Counted from the first letter of the stretch, positions 44,965-54,270 are shown. The stretch: 64,000 nt of DNA from Eubacterium ruminantium (GCF_900167085.1 NZ_FUXA01000004.1:65895-129894), one strand, 5' to 3'. Translations and numbers: made by a program. Notes: a model not told the origin generated them from the letters alone.

Positions 44965-44985
44965 AGAGATAGAAAGGAGGCGTTT

Positions 44986-45858
44986 ATGAGTAATACATAT
45001 AAGGATTTACAAAATTCTCATCCATGCTTTGGTGGATATAAGAATAACGCAGGACGCATACATCTTCCGGTCAGTCCGGGTTGTAACATAGCTTGTAAGT
45101 TTTGCGACAGATCCATAAATGATGTTGAAGAACGCCCGGGTGTTACATCAAAGGTTTTAAAACCTGAAGAGAGTGTTGATATTTTGAAGAAAGCTTTGGA
45201 CATTTGTCCGGATATAAAGGTTGCCGGTATTGCAGGACCGGGAGATACCCTTGCTACAGATAACGCTCTTCAGACATTCAAGATAATAAAAGAAAAGTTT
45301 CCTGATCTCATAAAGTGTATGAGTACAAACGGCCTTCTTCTTAATGAAAGGGCACAGGATGTTATAGATGTCGGAATAGACACATTAACAGTTACAGTAA
45401 ATGCCGTTGATCCGGAGATTGAGAGTAAACTTAATGACTACATTATCTATCACGGAAAGAAGATAGAAGGTGTGGAAGGAGCAAAAATCTTAATTGAGAA
45501 TCAGTTGGAAGGAATAAGAAAGGTTGCGGCAGCAGGCGTAACGATAAAGGTAAATACAGTGCTTGTTCCTGAGATAAACGGTGATCATATAGAAGAGATT
45601 GCAAAGACTGTTAAGGAAGCGGGAGCAACAATTTATAACATAATTCCTCTCATTCCTCAGCATAAATTAAAGGACTGCAAGCCACCGAGATGTCTTGATA
45701 TAGATGGAGCAAGAACAAAAGCTTCCAAATATATAGATGTATTCAGACATTGTCAGCGATGTAGAGCTGATGCAGTCGGAGTTCCGGGAGTATCGGAATT
45801 TGGAGATCAGATATATCAGAGAAGATTAAATACAAAGGAGACGTTTTCTCATGGATAA
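44986..45858 (+). CDS. NifB-like radical SAM cofactor-assembly protein
   Basis: 290-residue radical SAM protein related to NifB, which builds the carbide-centred Fe-S precursor of nitrogenase cofactors. SAM-cluster Cys33, Cys37 and Cys40 (CNIACKFC) follow the NifB-typical SHPCFGG (HPC near 12). The C-terminal HCQRCRADAVG (near 255) matches the NifB motif for an accessory cluster. The fused NifX domain of many NifB proteins is missing and is supplied by the next gene, which overlaps by 8 bases. AAGGAGG precedes the ATG. It should supply the D-K complex with a NifB-type cluster. Confidence 0.9.
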   Translation: MSNTYKDLQNSHPCFGGYKNNAGRIHLPVSPGCNIACKFCDRSINDVEERPGVTSKVLKPEESVDILKKALDICPDIKVAGIAGPGDTLATDNALQTFKIIKEKFPDLIKCMSTNGLLLNERAQDVIDVGIDTLTVTVNAVDPEIESKLNDYIIYHGKKIEGVEGAKILIENQLEGIRKVAAAGVTIKVNTVLVPEINGDHIEEIAKTVKEAGATIYNIIPLIPQHKLKDCKPPRCLDIDGARTKASKYIDVFRHCQRCRADAVGVPGVSEFGDQIYQRRLNTKETFSHG

Positions 45859-46201
45859 AGTTTCGATTGCAGTTGCTTCCGGTGACGGAAAAGTTGTGAA
45901 TGTTCATTTTGGAAAGGCCAGAAAGTTCTATATATATGAACTGGAAGATGACAAATTCACATTTAAAGAATTAAGAGAGTATCCTCCTGCATGTAGTGGT
46001 GAAGGCCACGATGATGACAAGCTCCGTGAAAATCTGAAGAATATATCAGATTGTGACTATCTTGTTATAGCGAAGATCGGAGATAGAGCGGCAGCACTTG
46101 CTGAAAATGAAGGGATTGTTCCATACGAGATACCGGGTGATATAGAGGAATCTCTGGAACAACTTAATAAGTTTTTGAAAGTAAAAGAATTATTCAATTA
46201 G
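45851..46201 (+). CDS. NifX/NafY-type cofactor carrier domain protein
   Basis: 116-residue stand-alone dinitrogenase iron-molybdenum-cofactor-binding domain. The family pattern IAVASGDGKVVNVHFGKARKF at the N-terminus (in part) and YLVIAKIGDRAAALAENEGI near residue 75 are clear. Such proteins carry NifB-co or related clusters. It overlaps the NifB-like gene by 8 bases, consistent with a split NifB-NifX fusion. A loop with CSGEGHDDD near residue 48 may supply a Cys or His ligand. Confidence 0.85.
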   Translation: MDKVSIAVASGDGKVVNVHFGKARKFYIYELEDDKFTFKELREYPPACSGEGHDDDKLRENLKNISDCDYLVIAKIGDRAAALAENEGIVPYEIPGDIEESLEQLNKFLKVKELFN

Positions 46202-46229
46202 TTAGTTGACTAAATGAATTGTCAGATAA

Positions 46230-47093
<864 letters not shown>

Positions 47094-47101
47094 TCATTCA
47101 G

Positions 47102-47153
47102 CCTGATCATTTGACTTGATCACTTAACTTGATCACTTAATTTAATTACTTGG
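47102..47153. repeat. Four 13-bp tandem repeats after nifH-like gene
   Basis: Four consecutive 13-bp units: CCTGATCATTTGA, CTTGATCACTTAA (twice, identical), TTTAATTACTTGG. They begin 9 bases after the nifH-like stop codon. They could be protein-binding sites for differential expression within the operon, an mRNA stability element, or slippage products. Confidence 0.6.
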
Positions 47154-47272
47154 TCAGATCAGTAAATTTATTACAGAATAAAAGGTTTCAAAAGTATTTT
47201 TGACACCTAGATCATGAAATAAAAAAGATAATTATTACGTATATAAATATTTATTTAGAAAGGACGTGCACT

Positions 47273-48271
47273 ATGGCAAATATCAACACATCAATTGCAG
47301 AATTAGTAGGAAAAACACCTCTTCTTGAGCTTACAAATTACGAGAAGAATCACAATCTTAAGGCTAAGATTCTTGTTAAACTTGAGTATTTTAACCCAAA
47401 TCAGAGCGTTAAAGACAGAATTGCACTTGCCATGATAGAGGATGCTGAGAAGAAGGGTCTTCTTAAGCCGGGCTATACAGTAGTTGAGACAACAAGTGGT
47501 AATACAGGTATCGGACTTGCAGCTATAGCAGCAGCTAAGGGATATAAGTTCAGAGTATATATCCAGGATAATGTAAGCCAGGAAAGATTCCAGGTAATCA
47601 GAGCATTTGGTGGTGAGCCAATTAAGCTTTCTACAGTTCCTGTAATTGCTGAAGTATTGGAAGAGACAAATGGAGACTTCGTTGCAGCAATCGGTGCTCT
47701 CAGAGAAAAAGTACTTGCTAAGGAAGAGAATATCTTCTTCGTAGATCAGACAGCAAACCCTGCAAACCCAGGGGTTCATGAAGCAACAACAGGTCCTGAG
47801 ATCTGGAATGATACAGACGGAAATGTAGATATCCTTGTAGCTAACGTTGGTACAGGGGGTACAGTTTCAGGAACAGGTAAGTTCTTAAAGAGCAAGAATC
47901 CTGACATTAAGGTAGTAGCTATTCAGCCTGGTCCAAATTCAATTCCAAGCGAAGCTAATCCTGAACCGGAAGAAATCACAGGTGTACATCCTTTCGAAGG
48001 TGTTCCGGCAGAGAGAGTTCCTTCAACAATGGACTTAAATGTATATGATGAAAAGGTTGAAGTTGAGACTATAGAAGCATTTAGAGCAGCAAGAGAAGTT
48101 GCTAAGTCAGATGGTATCCTTATCGGTACATCATCAGGTGCAGCAATTCATGCAGCTACACGTCTTGCTGAGAGACCGGAAAATGAAGGAAAGACAATCG
48201 TAGCAATCCTTCCTGATACAGGTCTTAGATATTTATCAACAAATCTTTTCAATGAGGAATATCAAGGATAG
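47273..48271 (+). CDS. Divergent cysteine synthase-like PLP enzyme inside the nitrogenase-like operon
   Basis: 332-residue fold-type II PLP enzyme. PLP-Lys47 lies in NPNQSVKDR, the substrate loop in TSGNTGI and the glycine loop in GTGGTVSGTG. Compared with the upstream CysK it carries extra segments near residues 115-150, and the canonical GIGAGFVP motif is replaced by GVHPFEGVPAERVPSTMDL. This indicates a different substrate or no CysE partnership. It follows AAAGGACG and lies between NifH-like and NifD-like genes. It probably consumes the sulfide or thiol made by the reductase. Confidence 0.88.
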   Translation: MANINTSIAELVGKTPLLELTNYEKNHNLKAKILVKLEYFNPNQSVKDRIALAMIEDAEKKGLLKPGYTVVETTSGNTGIGLAAIAAAKGYKFRVYIQDNVSQERFQVIRAFGGEPIKLSTVPVIAEVLEETNGDFVAAIGALREKVLAKEENIFFVDQTANPANPGVHEATTGPEIWNDTDGNVDILVANVGTGGTVSGTGKFLKSKNPDIKVVAIQPGPNSIPSEANPEPEEITGVHPFEGVPAERVPSTMDLNVYDEKVEVETIEAFRAAREVAKSDGILIGTSSGAAIHAATRLAERPENEGKTIVAILPDTGLRYLSTNLFNEEYQG

Positions 48272-48282
48272 GAGAAAAAATA

Positions 48283-49749
48283 ATGGCAATTAATCTTAGT
48301 AATTCAAATATAGCCACAAGAGAAAACAGAATTGGTTCAATTACAGGCTATGTTGGTTCATTAAAAGATCTGGCCGAGAAGAGTGAATGTGGAACTCTTA
48401 AGGGATGTTCCAGATGTTTCTCTCAGTCAAGTACATGTCTTTCAATGTGCGGACTTTCACAGCTTGCAGCAATACGTGATGTTGCGATCATCCATCACGG
48501 ACCGGCCGGATGTTCTGTTTCAGGGGCCGGTTCATACTACATGTCACGAGTTATGGCTAAGAAGCGTGGCGTAACAAGTAATACTATTTATGTCGGCACA
48601 GACATGAACGAAAATGATACTATTTTCGGATCAACAGAGACTTTAAGAAAAGTTATTCTTGAGGTTAATAAGAGATATTCACCAAAGGCAATATTTGTAT
48701 CAAGCTCATGTGCAACAGGTATTATCGGTGAAGATATCGACAGTATAGTAGATGAAGTAAGAGACGAAGTTGGAGTTCCTATCGTTGCTGTTCACTGCGA
48801 AGGTTTCAAGTCAAGAATTTGGGCAACAGGTTTTGATATTTCTGACCATGCTGTATTACAGGAAATTGTTCAGCCACCTAGAGAAGGAGTTAAGTCAAAT
48901 AAGATCAACTTCAAGAACTTTTTCGAAAGTGCAAGACCTGAGATCATTGAGATGTTTAAGAACTTTGATCTTGAGCCTGTATTCTTATATTGTAACTCAA
49001 CAGTTGAAGAGTTATCACATCTTTCAGAGAGTGTAGCTACTACATGTATCTGTGGTACTCTTGGTAACTACATCGGAAATGCTCTTGAAGAGAAGTACGG
49101 TGTTCCTTATATCAGAAGTATCAATCAGTGCGGTATCAAGGGATTTGAAGCTTGGCTCAGAGAAATCGGAAGAGTTACAGGCCGCTTAGATAAGGTTGAG
49201 AAGTATATCGAAGAGCAGAGAGCAATCTATCTCCCTCAGATCGAGGAAGTTAAGAAGCAGCTTGAAGGACATACAGCAGTTCTTGGTATGGGTCCTGGTT
49301 ATACATTCGAAGTTTCACGTGTTCTTGATGAACTTGGACTTAAGGTTGTATGGGCACTTGCATGGCATTATGACAAGAAGTATGAAAATGGAGATGTTCC
49401 ACCTTCAATGAAGTACCTTCTTGAAAATGATATTGATTTCGAAGCCAGCGTTGCGGATCAGCAGAACTATGAGGTTATGAACATCCTTAAGAAGTACAAT
49501 CCGGATGTTTATTTCTCTCGTCATCCGGGCTCAACAGTATGGGCTATCAAGAATGGTACACCTGCTGTTTATGTTGCTGATGAGTATACAATGTTTGGTT
49601 ATAAGCATACTTTAGAGTTTGCAAAGAATATTCTTGATGCTATAAATAACAGAAGCTTTGAAGAGAATCTTGCCAAGAGATCAAAGCTTCCATACACAGA
49701 CTGGTGGTATGAGCAGAATGTGGATACTTTCTTAGAGGAGGCAAATTAA
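48283..49749 (+). CDS. NifD-like catalytic subunit of a nitrogenase-like reductase
   Basis: 488 residues. Likely P-cluster ligands are Cys56 (SMCGL), Cys77 (HHGPAGC) and Cys143 (SSSCATGIIGEDI), matching NifD Cys62/88/154. Cys257 (CICGTLGNYIG...EEKYGVP) aligns with the FeMo-cofactor ligand Cys275. By hand alignment the NifD His442 region (WDYSGPYHG) corresponds to DEYTMFGYKHT, where the second ligand His is not obviously kept. Four extra Cys (36, 42, 45, 52) crowd the N-terminus. It overlaps the NifK-like gene by one base (TAATG). It is expected to form an alpha2beta2 complex. Confidence 0.9.
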   Translation: MAINLSNSNIATRENRIGSITGYVGSLKDLAEKSECGTLKGCSRCFSQSSTCLSMCGLSQLAAIRDVAIIHHGPAGCSVSGAGSYYMSRVMAKKRGVTSNTIYVGTDMNENDTIFGSTETLRKVILEVNKRYSPKAIFVSSSCATGIIGEDIDSIVDEVRDEVGVPIVAVHCEGFKSRIWATGFDISDHAVLQEIVQPPREGVKSNKINFKNFFESARPEIIEMFKNFDLEPVFLYCNSTVEELSHLSESVATTCICGTLGNYIGNALEEKYGVPYIRSINQCGIKGFEAWLREIGRVTGRLDKVEKYIEEQRAIYLPQIEEVKKQLEGHTAVLGMGPGYTFEVSRVLDELGLKVVWALAWHYDKKYENGDVPPSMKYLLENDIDFEASVADQQNYEVMNILKKYNPDVYFSRHPGSTVWAIKNGTPAVYVADEYTMFGYKHTLEFAKNILDAINNRSFEENLAKRSKLPYTDWWYEQNVDTFLEEAN

Positions 49750-51047
49750 TGGCTAAACTATTAGATAAACAAAGATATAAATGTGCATTAGGCGCAATGC
49801 AGAGTGTACAGGCTATAACACGTGCCTTACCTATTCTTCATTCCGGTCCCGGTTGTGCTCAGAAGCTTTCAGAGTCTATCGGAAGTTCAGGATATTTCTC
49901 ACCAAATATCTTCCCATGTACAAGTATCAATGAGAAGGACGTTGTATTTGGTGGTGTTAAGAAACTTAATTCTACTATAGAGAATGCGCTCAAAGTTATT
50001 GATGCAGATCTTTATGTAGTACTTACAGGATGTATTCCTGAAATCGTTGGTGATGATTCAGGTGAAGTGGTTTCAAGATTCGCTGACAGCGATAAGCCTG
50101 TTATCTATGCTCCAACAGCAGGATTTAAGGGAAATAACTTCAAAGGTCATGAGCAGGTTGTTAATGCGATAATCGATCAGTACCTTAAGAAGTCAGATAA
50201 AAAGCAGAAAGGTCTTGTAAATATCTGGGCTGACGTTCCATATCAGGATCTTTTCTGGTTAGGAAATATAAGAGAGCTTGAGAAGCTTGTAGCTGAACTT
50301 GGTCTTACACCAAATACTATTTTCGGATATCAGAGAGGAATCGATAATATCAATAAGATTCCTGAAGCTGAATTCAATCTCCTTGTATCTCCATGGGTTG
50401 GTCTTTCAAGTGTTAAGAAGTTAGAGAAGAAATTCGGAACACCTTATTTACACTATAAGACACTTCCTATCGGTGCAACAGAGACAAGCAAGTTCCTCAG
50501 AGAAGTTGGTAAGTTTGCCGGAGTTGAGGAAGCTAAGGTTGAAGCTGTTATAAAGGAACATGAGGATTATTTCTACTATCTTATTGAAAGATATGCAGAT
50601 CTTTTCCTTGAGAACCGAGTTATCAATAAGCAGTTCACAGTTGTAGCTGATGCTCAGTATTCACTTGCAATCACTAAGTTCCTTGTAAATGATCTCGGAC
50701 TTACACCTGCTAAGCAGTTCGTAGTAGATGATACTCCTAAGAATTATCAGGAAGATATCAGAGAAGAATTCAAGAAGCTTAACTACAATCTTGAAGCTGA
50801 GGTTTCATTTGAAACTGATGGTTATAAGATTCATGAAGAGATCAAGAATCATGATTATCATGGATATCCACTTGTTCTTGGCGGATACTATGAGAAGGAA
50901 GTAACAGAAAATCTTAAAGGAAACTTCCTTAATATCTCATGGCCTGTACAGGATAAGGTAGTATTTGATAACTTCTATGTAGGTTATGCAGGTGGTATCA
51001 GACTTATTGAAGATATCTATACAGTTGCTGTCTCAAGATTTAACTAA
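49749..51047 (+). CDS. NifK-like subunit of a nitrogenase-like reductase
   Basis: 432 residues, shorter than NifK. Likely P-cluster ligands are Cys12 (YKCALGA), Cys36 (HSGPGC) and Cys95 (LTGCIPEIVGDD), corresponding to NifK Cys70/95/153. Cys57 (FPCTSIN) is additional. The long NifK N-terminal extension is missing, as in nitrogenase-like and NifN-type proteins. Because the P-cluster set is complete, a NifEN-like scaffold is less likely than a catalytic partner. Its start overlaps the NifD-like stop. Confidence 0.9.
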   Translation: MAKLLDKQRYKCALGAMQSVQAITRALPILHSGPGCAQKLSESIGSSGYFSPNIFPCTSINEKDVVFGGVKKLNSTIENALKVIDADLYVVLTGCIPEIVGDDSGEVVSRFADSDKPVIYAPTAGFKGNNFKGHEQVVNAIIDQYLKKSDKKQKGLVNIWADVPYQDLFWLGNIRELEKLVAELGLTPNTIFGYQRGIDNINKIPEAEFNLLVSPWVGLSSVKKLEKKFGTPYLHYKTLPIGATETSKFLREVGKFAGVEEAKVEAVIKEHEDYFYYLIERYADLFLENRVINKQFTVVADAQYSLAITKFLVNDLGLTPAKQFVVDDTPKNYQEDIREEFKKLNYNLEAEVSFETDGYKIHEEIKNHDYHGYPLVLGGYYEKEVTENLKGNFLNISWPVQDKVVFDNFYVGYAGGIRLIEDIYTVAVSRFN

Positions 51048-51068
51048 TATTATAACGGAGGTTTTGCA

Positions 51069-51506
51069 ATGGCATATAAGATTGCAGTCGGAACTTCTGA
51101 TGGAGTAAATGTTGACCTGAAATTTGGTGAGGTTACAAGTTTTACCATCTATGAGGTTGACGGACTCGAATATAAAAAGATAGAGGATAGAACTACGCAG
51201 GCAAGCGAAAAGGAACAGGTTGAGGGAAATGCAGCAAACTGTAATGCAGAAGGCTGTAAGTCAGACGGATGTTCCGGAAACGGCCATAGATGTGGCGGCG
51301 GTGCGGCAGTTGAGGAGAGAGTAACACTTATTGATGATTGTCGTTGTGTAGTATGTAAGAAGGTCGGTTTCCAGGCGCAGAAGCAGTTTGAAAGAAAAAC
51401 CATATCTGTATTCGATATTGAATGCAGTGTTGCAGAAGCGCTTGAAAAGATTTCGGCATACTTTAATAAGATCGATAACAATGTATCATTAAGAAGAAAA
51501 GTTTAA
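51069..51506 (+). CDS. Cys-rich NifX-like protein at the end of the nitrogenase-like operon
   Basis: 145 residues. The N-terminal NifX/NafY-like strand-helix pattern (KIAVGTSDGVNVDLKFGEVT) is interrupted by a Cys/Gly/His-rich insertion (about residues 55-75, with CNAEGCKSDGCSGNGHRCGG in sequence). A CRCVVCKK pair lies near 95 before the fold resumes (VFDIECSVAEALEKI). It is probably a cluster carrier with its own metal site, distinct from the 116-residue NifX-like protein. GGAGG precedes the ATG. A strong terminator follows, so this is the operon's last gene. Confidence 0.82.
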   Translation: MAYKIAVGTSDGVNVDLKFGEVTSFTIYEVDGLEYKKIEDRTTQASEKEQVEGNAANCNAEGCKSDGCSGNGHRCGGGAAVEERVTLIDDCRCVVCKKVGFQAQKQFERKTISVFDIECSVAEALEKISAYFNKIDNNVSLRRKV

Positions 51507-51541
51507 TAAATCGATTTATGATCCGGAAATGATCATAATCT

Positions 51542-51578
51542 AAAAAAACTCCGAAGGGTTTTCTTTCGGAGTTTTTTT
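51542..51578. terminator. Intrinsic terminator closing the nitrogenase-like operon
   Basis: AAAAAAACTCCGAA / TTCGGAGTTTTTTT, 9-base loop, long U-tract; symmetric. It lies 35 bases after the last gene. Confidence 0.92.
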
Positions 51579-51739
51579 AAGTATAATAGATATATAAAAT
51601 CATATCAACCGCTGGTAGAGTGACGTATTTACGTGCTTTTTCAGAGACTTGTCAACTCAGGGTTCATTGTAATGATAACCGGACAATATTATATTTGGTA
51701 CATACAAAACAGTCATGAACATACAAGGAGGAATTCGAT

Positions 51740-51985
51740 ATGAATTTATTAAAAGACATGGGAACCATTAATTTTGGAAATATTTCATTTGCGGATATTA
51801 AGGAATATCTTCCCATTATCATTCCGCTGGCTTTAGTTGAAGTTGCTCTTCTTTTAGCAGCATGGATACACATTTTTAGACATAAGAATTACAAAAGAGG
51901 AAATAGAGTGATCTGGTTACTTGTTTCACTCATCACTATATTAGGACCTGTATTATATTTTGTTCTTGGAAAAGAAGAGGAATAA
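51740..51985 (+). CDS. PLDc_N-domain small membrane protein (YxlE-like)
   Basis: 81 residues with two TM helices (IIIPLALVEVALLLAAWIHI and VIWLLVSLITILGPVLYFVL). It has the phospholipase-D-nuclease N-terminal-type motif, ending GKEEE. In Bacillus, YxlE of this type sits upstream of the YxlF/YxlG ABC transporter as a negative regulator of SigY; here the same order PLDc_N-ATPase-permease is seen, without a sigma factor. AAGGAGG precedes the ATG and the ATPase gene follows after 12 bases. Confidence 0.85.
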   Translation: MNLLKDMGTINFGNISFADIKEYLPIIIPLALVEVALLLAAWIHIFRHKNYKRGNRVIWLLVSLITILGPVLYFVLGKEEE

Positions 51986-51997
51986 AAAGAGGGAATT

Positions 51998-52903
51998 ATG
52001 CTGAAGATTAGTGGGTTAAAGAAAAGTTTTGGAGATAAGGAAGTCATAAAAGGGCTTGATATGCACATTCCAAGTCATAGCATTTTCGGACTTGCCGGAA
52101 GAAACGGGGCAGGAAAGACAACTGTTATGAAGATGATACTTGGGCTTATTAAGGCCGATGAAGGGGAGATATATGTCGGTGATGAGAAGGTTGTATTTGG
52201 AAATACACCGACTAACAGATTTGTTGGTTATCTTCCGGATGTTCCTGAATTCTATTCATTTATGAATGCAAGAGAATATCTTAGATTTTGCGGAGAGATA
52301 ACGGGACTTCCTAAAAATGAGATAAAAGACAGAAGTGAGGAACTTCTTGAAAAGGTAGGGCTTGCAGAAGAAAAACACAGGATAAAGGGTTACTCGAGAG
52401 GTATGAAGCAAAGGCTCGGTATTGCGCAGGCTCTTCTCGGCCGACCTAAACTTCTTATATGTGACGAGCCTACTTCCGCACTTGATCCGGTAGGAAGAAA
52501 AGACGTGCTTGATATACTGAGTTCTGTTAAGGATGAGACCTCGGTTATATTTTCCACACATATTCTTACTGATGTTGAGAGAATATGTACAGATATAGCA
52601 TTTCTTAGTGACGGAGTTATAAAACTTTCGGGCAAAACGGATGAGATAAGGGATAGATACAGATCAGAAGAATTATATATTGAATATGATGCCATCTCAG
52701 ACAAGGTTAAAGAAAAGCTTCTTAAGAAGTTTAATGATGCAGTTTCCGGTGAAGATATAAATAATAATATGAAGTTTGATATGAGTAAAGGCGAGTATGC
52801 TGAGCTTATTTATTTTATCGCTGATAATAATATTATGATTCATAAAATGGAGCGAATTGAACCATCATTTGAAGATATATTTTTGGAGGTGACCGGAGAG
52901 TGA
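51998..52903 (+). CDS. ABC transporter ATPase (YxlF/CcmA-like)
   Basis: 301-residue ATPase with Walker A GRNGAGKTTV (near 34), signature YSRGMKQRLGIAQAL and Walker B LLICDEPTSALDP. The C-terminal 80 residues form the extra domain common in CcmA-type antibiotic/Na+ exporter ATPases. It lies between the PLDc_N protein and the permease, whose gene begins 4 bases before this one ends. The likely function is drug, peptide or Na+ export; the substrate is unknown. Confidence 0.9.
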   Translation: MLKISGLKKSFGDKEVIKGLDMHIPSHSIFGLAGRNGAGKTTVMKMILGLIKADEGEIYVGDEKVVFGNTPTNRFVGYLPDVPEFYSFMNAREYLRFCGEITGLPKNEIKDRSEELLEKVGLAEEKHRIKGYSRGMKQRLGIAQALLGRPKLLICDEPTSALDPVGRKDVLDILSSVKDETSVIFSTHILTDVERICTDIAFLSDGVIKLSGKTDEIRDRYRSEELYIEYDAISDKVKEKLLKKFNDAVSGEDINNNMKFDMSKGEYAELIYFIADNNIMIHKMERIEPSFEDIFLEVTGE

Positions 52904-53670
52904 GAAGTCTTAATGCTGTGATCGGTAAAGAATTCAAAGAACAGTACCGGTCAGGAAAAATATATATATTACTGGGAGTATTTGCGCTAATAGGGATTAT
53001 GAATCCTTTTATCACGAAGCTTACTCCGGTAATACTTGAAAAGCTGTCAGGGGAATTGGCTGATCAGGGATTTGTTGTTGGCAAAATATCTGCTAATGCA
53101 CTCAATTCATGGGAGCAGTTTTATAAGAATATACCGCTGGGACTGATATCATTTATATTAATGATGGGCAGTATTTTAACAAAGGAACTGGAATCCGGAA
53201 CAATAATACTAACTCTTACAAAGGGACTTAAAAGAAGCAAGGTGATCATTTCAAAATACTTTATGATGATAGTCCTTTGGAGCGTATATTACTGGATGTG
53301 TTTCGGAATCACATATGGATATAATGAATTTTACTGGGATAACAGTATTGCAAATAATATCGAGATGGCCGCATTTTTCTGGTGGCTTTTCGGAATACTG
53401 ATGATCTCTGCTTTGATATTTGTATCAAGCATGTCCGGATCCGGAGGTATCGTTCTTGCAGGAACAGGATTGTTCTATATCATTATGGTGCTTGCGGGGA
53501 TGTTTCCGAAAATCAGAAAATATATATGCCTCAGGCTGACTGACGGAGTTGAAATACTTAAAGGTACGGTATCGGTTGAGGATTATCTGATACCGGCTGT
53601 GATCGCCGGGGCAGTATCGCTTTTCATGTTGATACTCAGTATCTGTATATTTAATAAGAGAAGGATATGA
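52900..53670 (+). CDS. ABC-2 type permease (YxlG-like)
   Basis: 256-residue membrane protein with about six TM segments (for example IYILLGVFALIGIMNPF and LFYIIMVLAGMF). The start is a GTG overlapping the ATPase stop (GTGA), with GGAGGTG just upstream, so translation is coupled. The NatB/YxlG-type internal motif TKELESGTIILTLTKGLKR near residue 105 marks the first cytoplasmic loop. It forms the membrane part of the exporter with the preceding ATPase. Confidence 0.87.
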   Translation: MRSLNAVIGKEFKEQYRSGKIYILLGVFALIGIMNPFITKLTPVILEKLSGELADQGFVVGKISANALNSWEQFYKNIPLGLISFILMMGSILTKELESGTIILTLTKGLKRSKVIISKYFMMIVLWSVYYWMCFGITYGYNEFYWDNSIANNIEMAAFFWWLFGILMISALIFVSSMSGSGGIVLAGTGLFYIIMVLAGMFPKIRKYICLRLTDGVEILKGTVSVEDYLIPAVIAGAVSLFMLILSICIFNKRRI

Positions 53671-53743
53671 TACTGATCGGATTATGCTTCCGGAGGATTT
53701 TCAGGAAGATATTGATATATAAAATTTTAGAAATAGCAGAATA

Positions 53744-53789
53744 AATAGTGACCGTAGTCATATATATAAATATGACCGCGGTCACTATT
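53744..53789. promoter_or_regulatory. Pair of TetR-like operators in a larger inverted repeat
   Basis: AGTGACCGTAGTCATAT and ATATGACCGCGGTCACT face each other as a near-perfect inverted repeat of about 22 bp per arm. The second contains the perfect palindrome TGACCGCGGTCA. Typical of a TetR-family site arrangement. It lies 85 bp upstream of the lipoprotein start and would control the export operon to 57248. No TetR gene is in the window. Confidence 0.5.
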
Positions 53790-53874
53790 TTGATGTGAAG
53801 ACGGATGATATTATAAGTGAAGAAAATGACTACATGATACCAATACTACCTCATTTTGAAAGGGGATTTTGAAT

Positions 53875-54270
53875 ATGAAGAAAAAATATTTGATGGCAGT
53901 AATGATAATTATGATATTATGCTTTGGACTGACTGGTTGTGATAAATATTCATCCAGCTATAGTGCAGTACTTCTTGTAAGAAGTAATACCTCAAAGAGC
54001 GCAAGTACAAGTTTTTATAAATTAAAAGGACAGTTAGCATTTAAGCTTAAAAGCAAAAAAGCTAATGGAGTTATTAAGTATAAGGGGAATGTTGAAAAAG
54101 GTGAGATTACTGTTTATGTAGATGATGGGGATAAGAAAGAACTTTTTACTGTAAAGAGCGGAGAAAAGGTCGATACTTCTTCGGTTTCCGTGAATAAAGG
54201 AAGTGTTTATGTTGTCATCAAGACAAAGGGGACATGCACAAATGGGTCATTTGATTTTGAGGTGAAATAA
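53875..54270 (+). CDS. Small lipoprotein of unknown function
   Basis: 131 residues with signal peptide and lipobox LTGC (Cys near 22). The mature part is short, polar and beta-rich, with Ser and Lys runs (SSYSAVLLVRSNTSKSAS), and ends in a compact beta pattern. No known domain recognised. The ATG at 53875 follows AAAGGGG and is preferred over the TTG two codons earlier. It heads the FtsX-ATPase-FtsX operon and may act as its extracellular sensor or partner. Confidence 0.75.
   Translation: MKKKYLMAVMIIMILCFGLTGCDKYSSSYSAVLLVRSNTSKSASTSFYKLKGQLAFKLKSKKANGVIKYKGNVEKGEITVYVDDGDKKELFTVKSGEKVDTSSVSVNKGSVYVVIKTKGTCTNGSFDFEVK

Noticed and set aside
44711-44985. T-box leader in front of the NifB-like gene
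   Set aside because: The tRNA-like element suggested tRNA sensing, but no T-box sequence (AGGGTGG-type) or specifier stem is visible.
47235-47250. Third copy of the TTATYACGAATGATAR operator before the second cysteine synthase
   Set aside because: TTATTACG is present, but the right half-site is missing and the distance to the gene is different.
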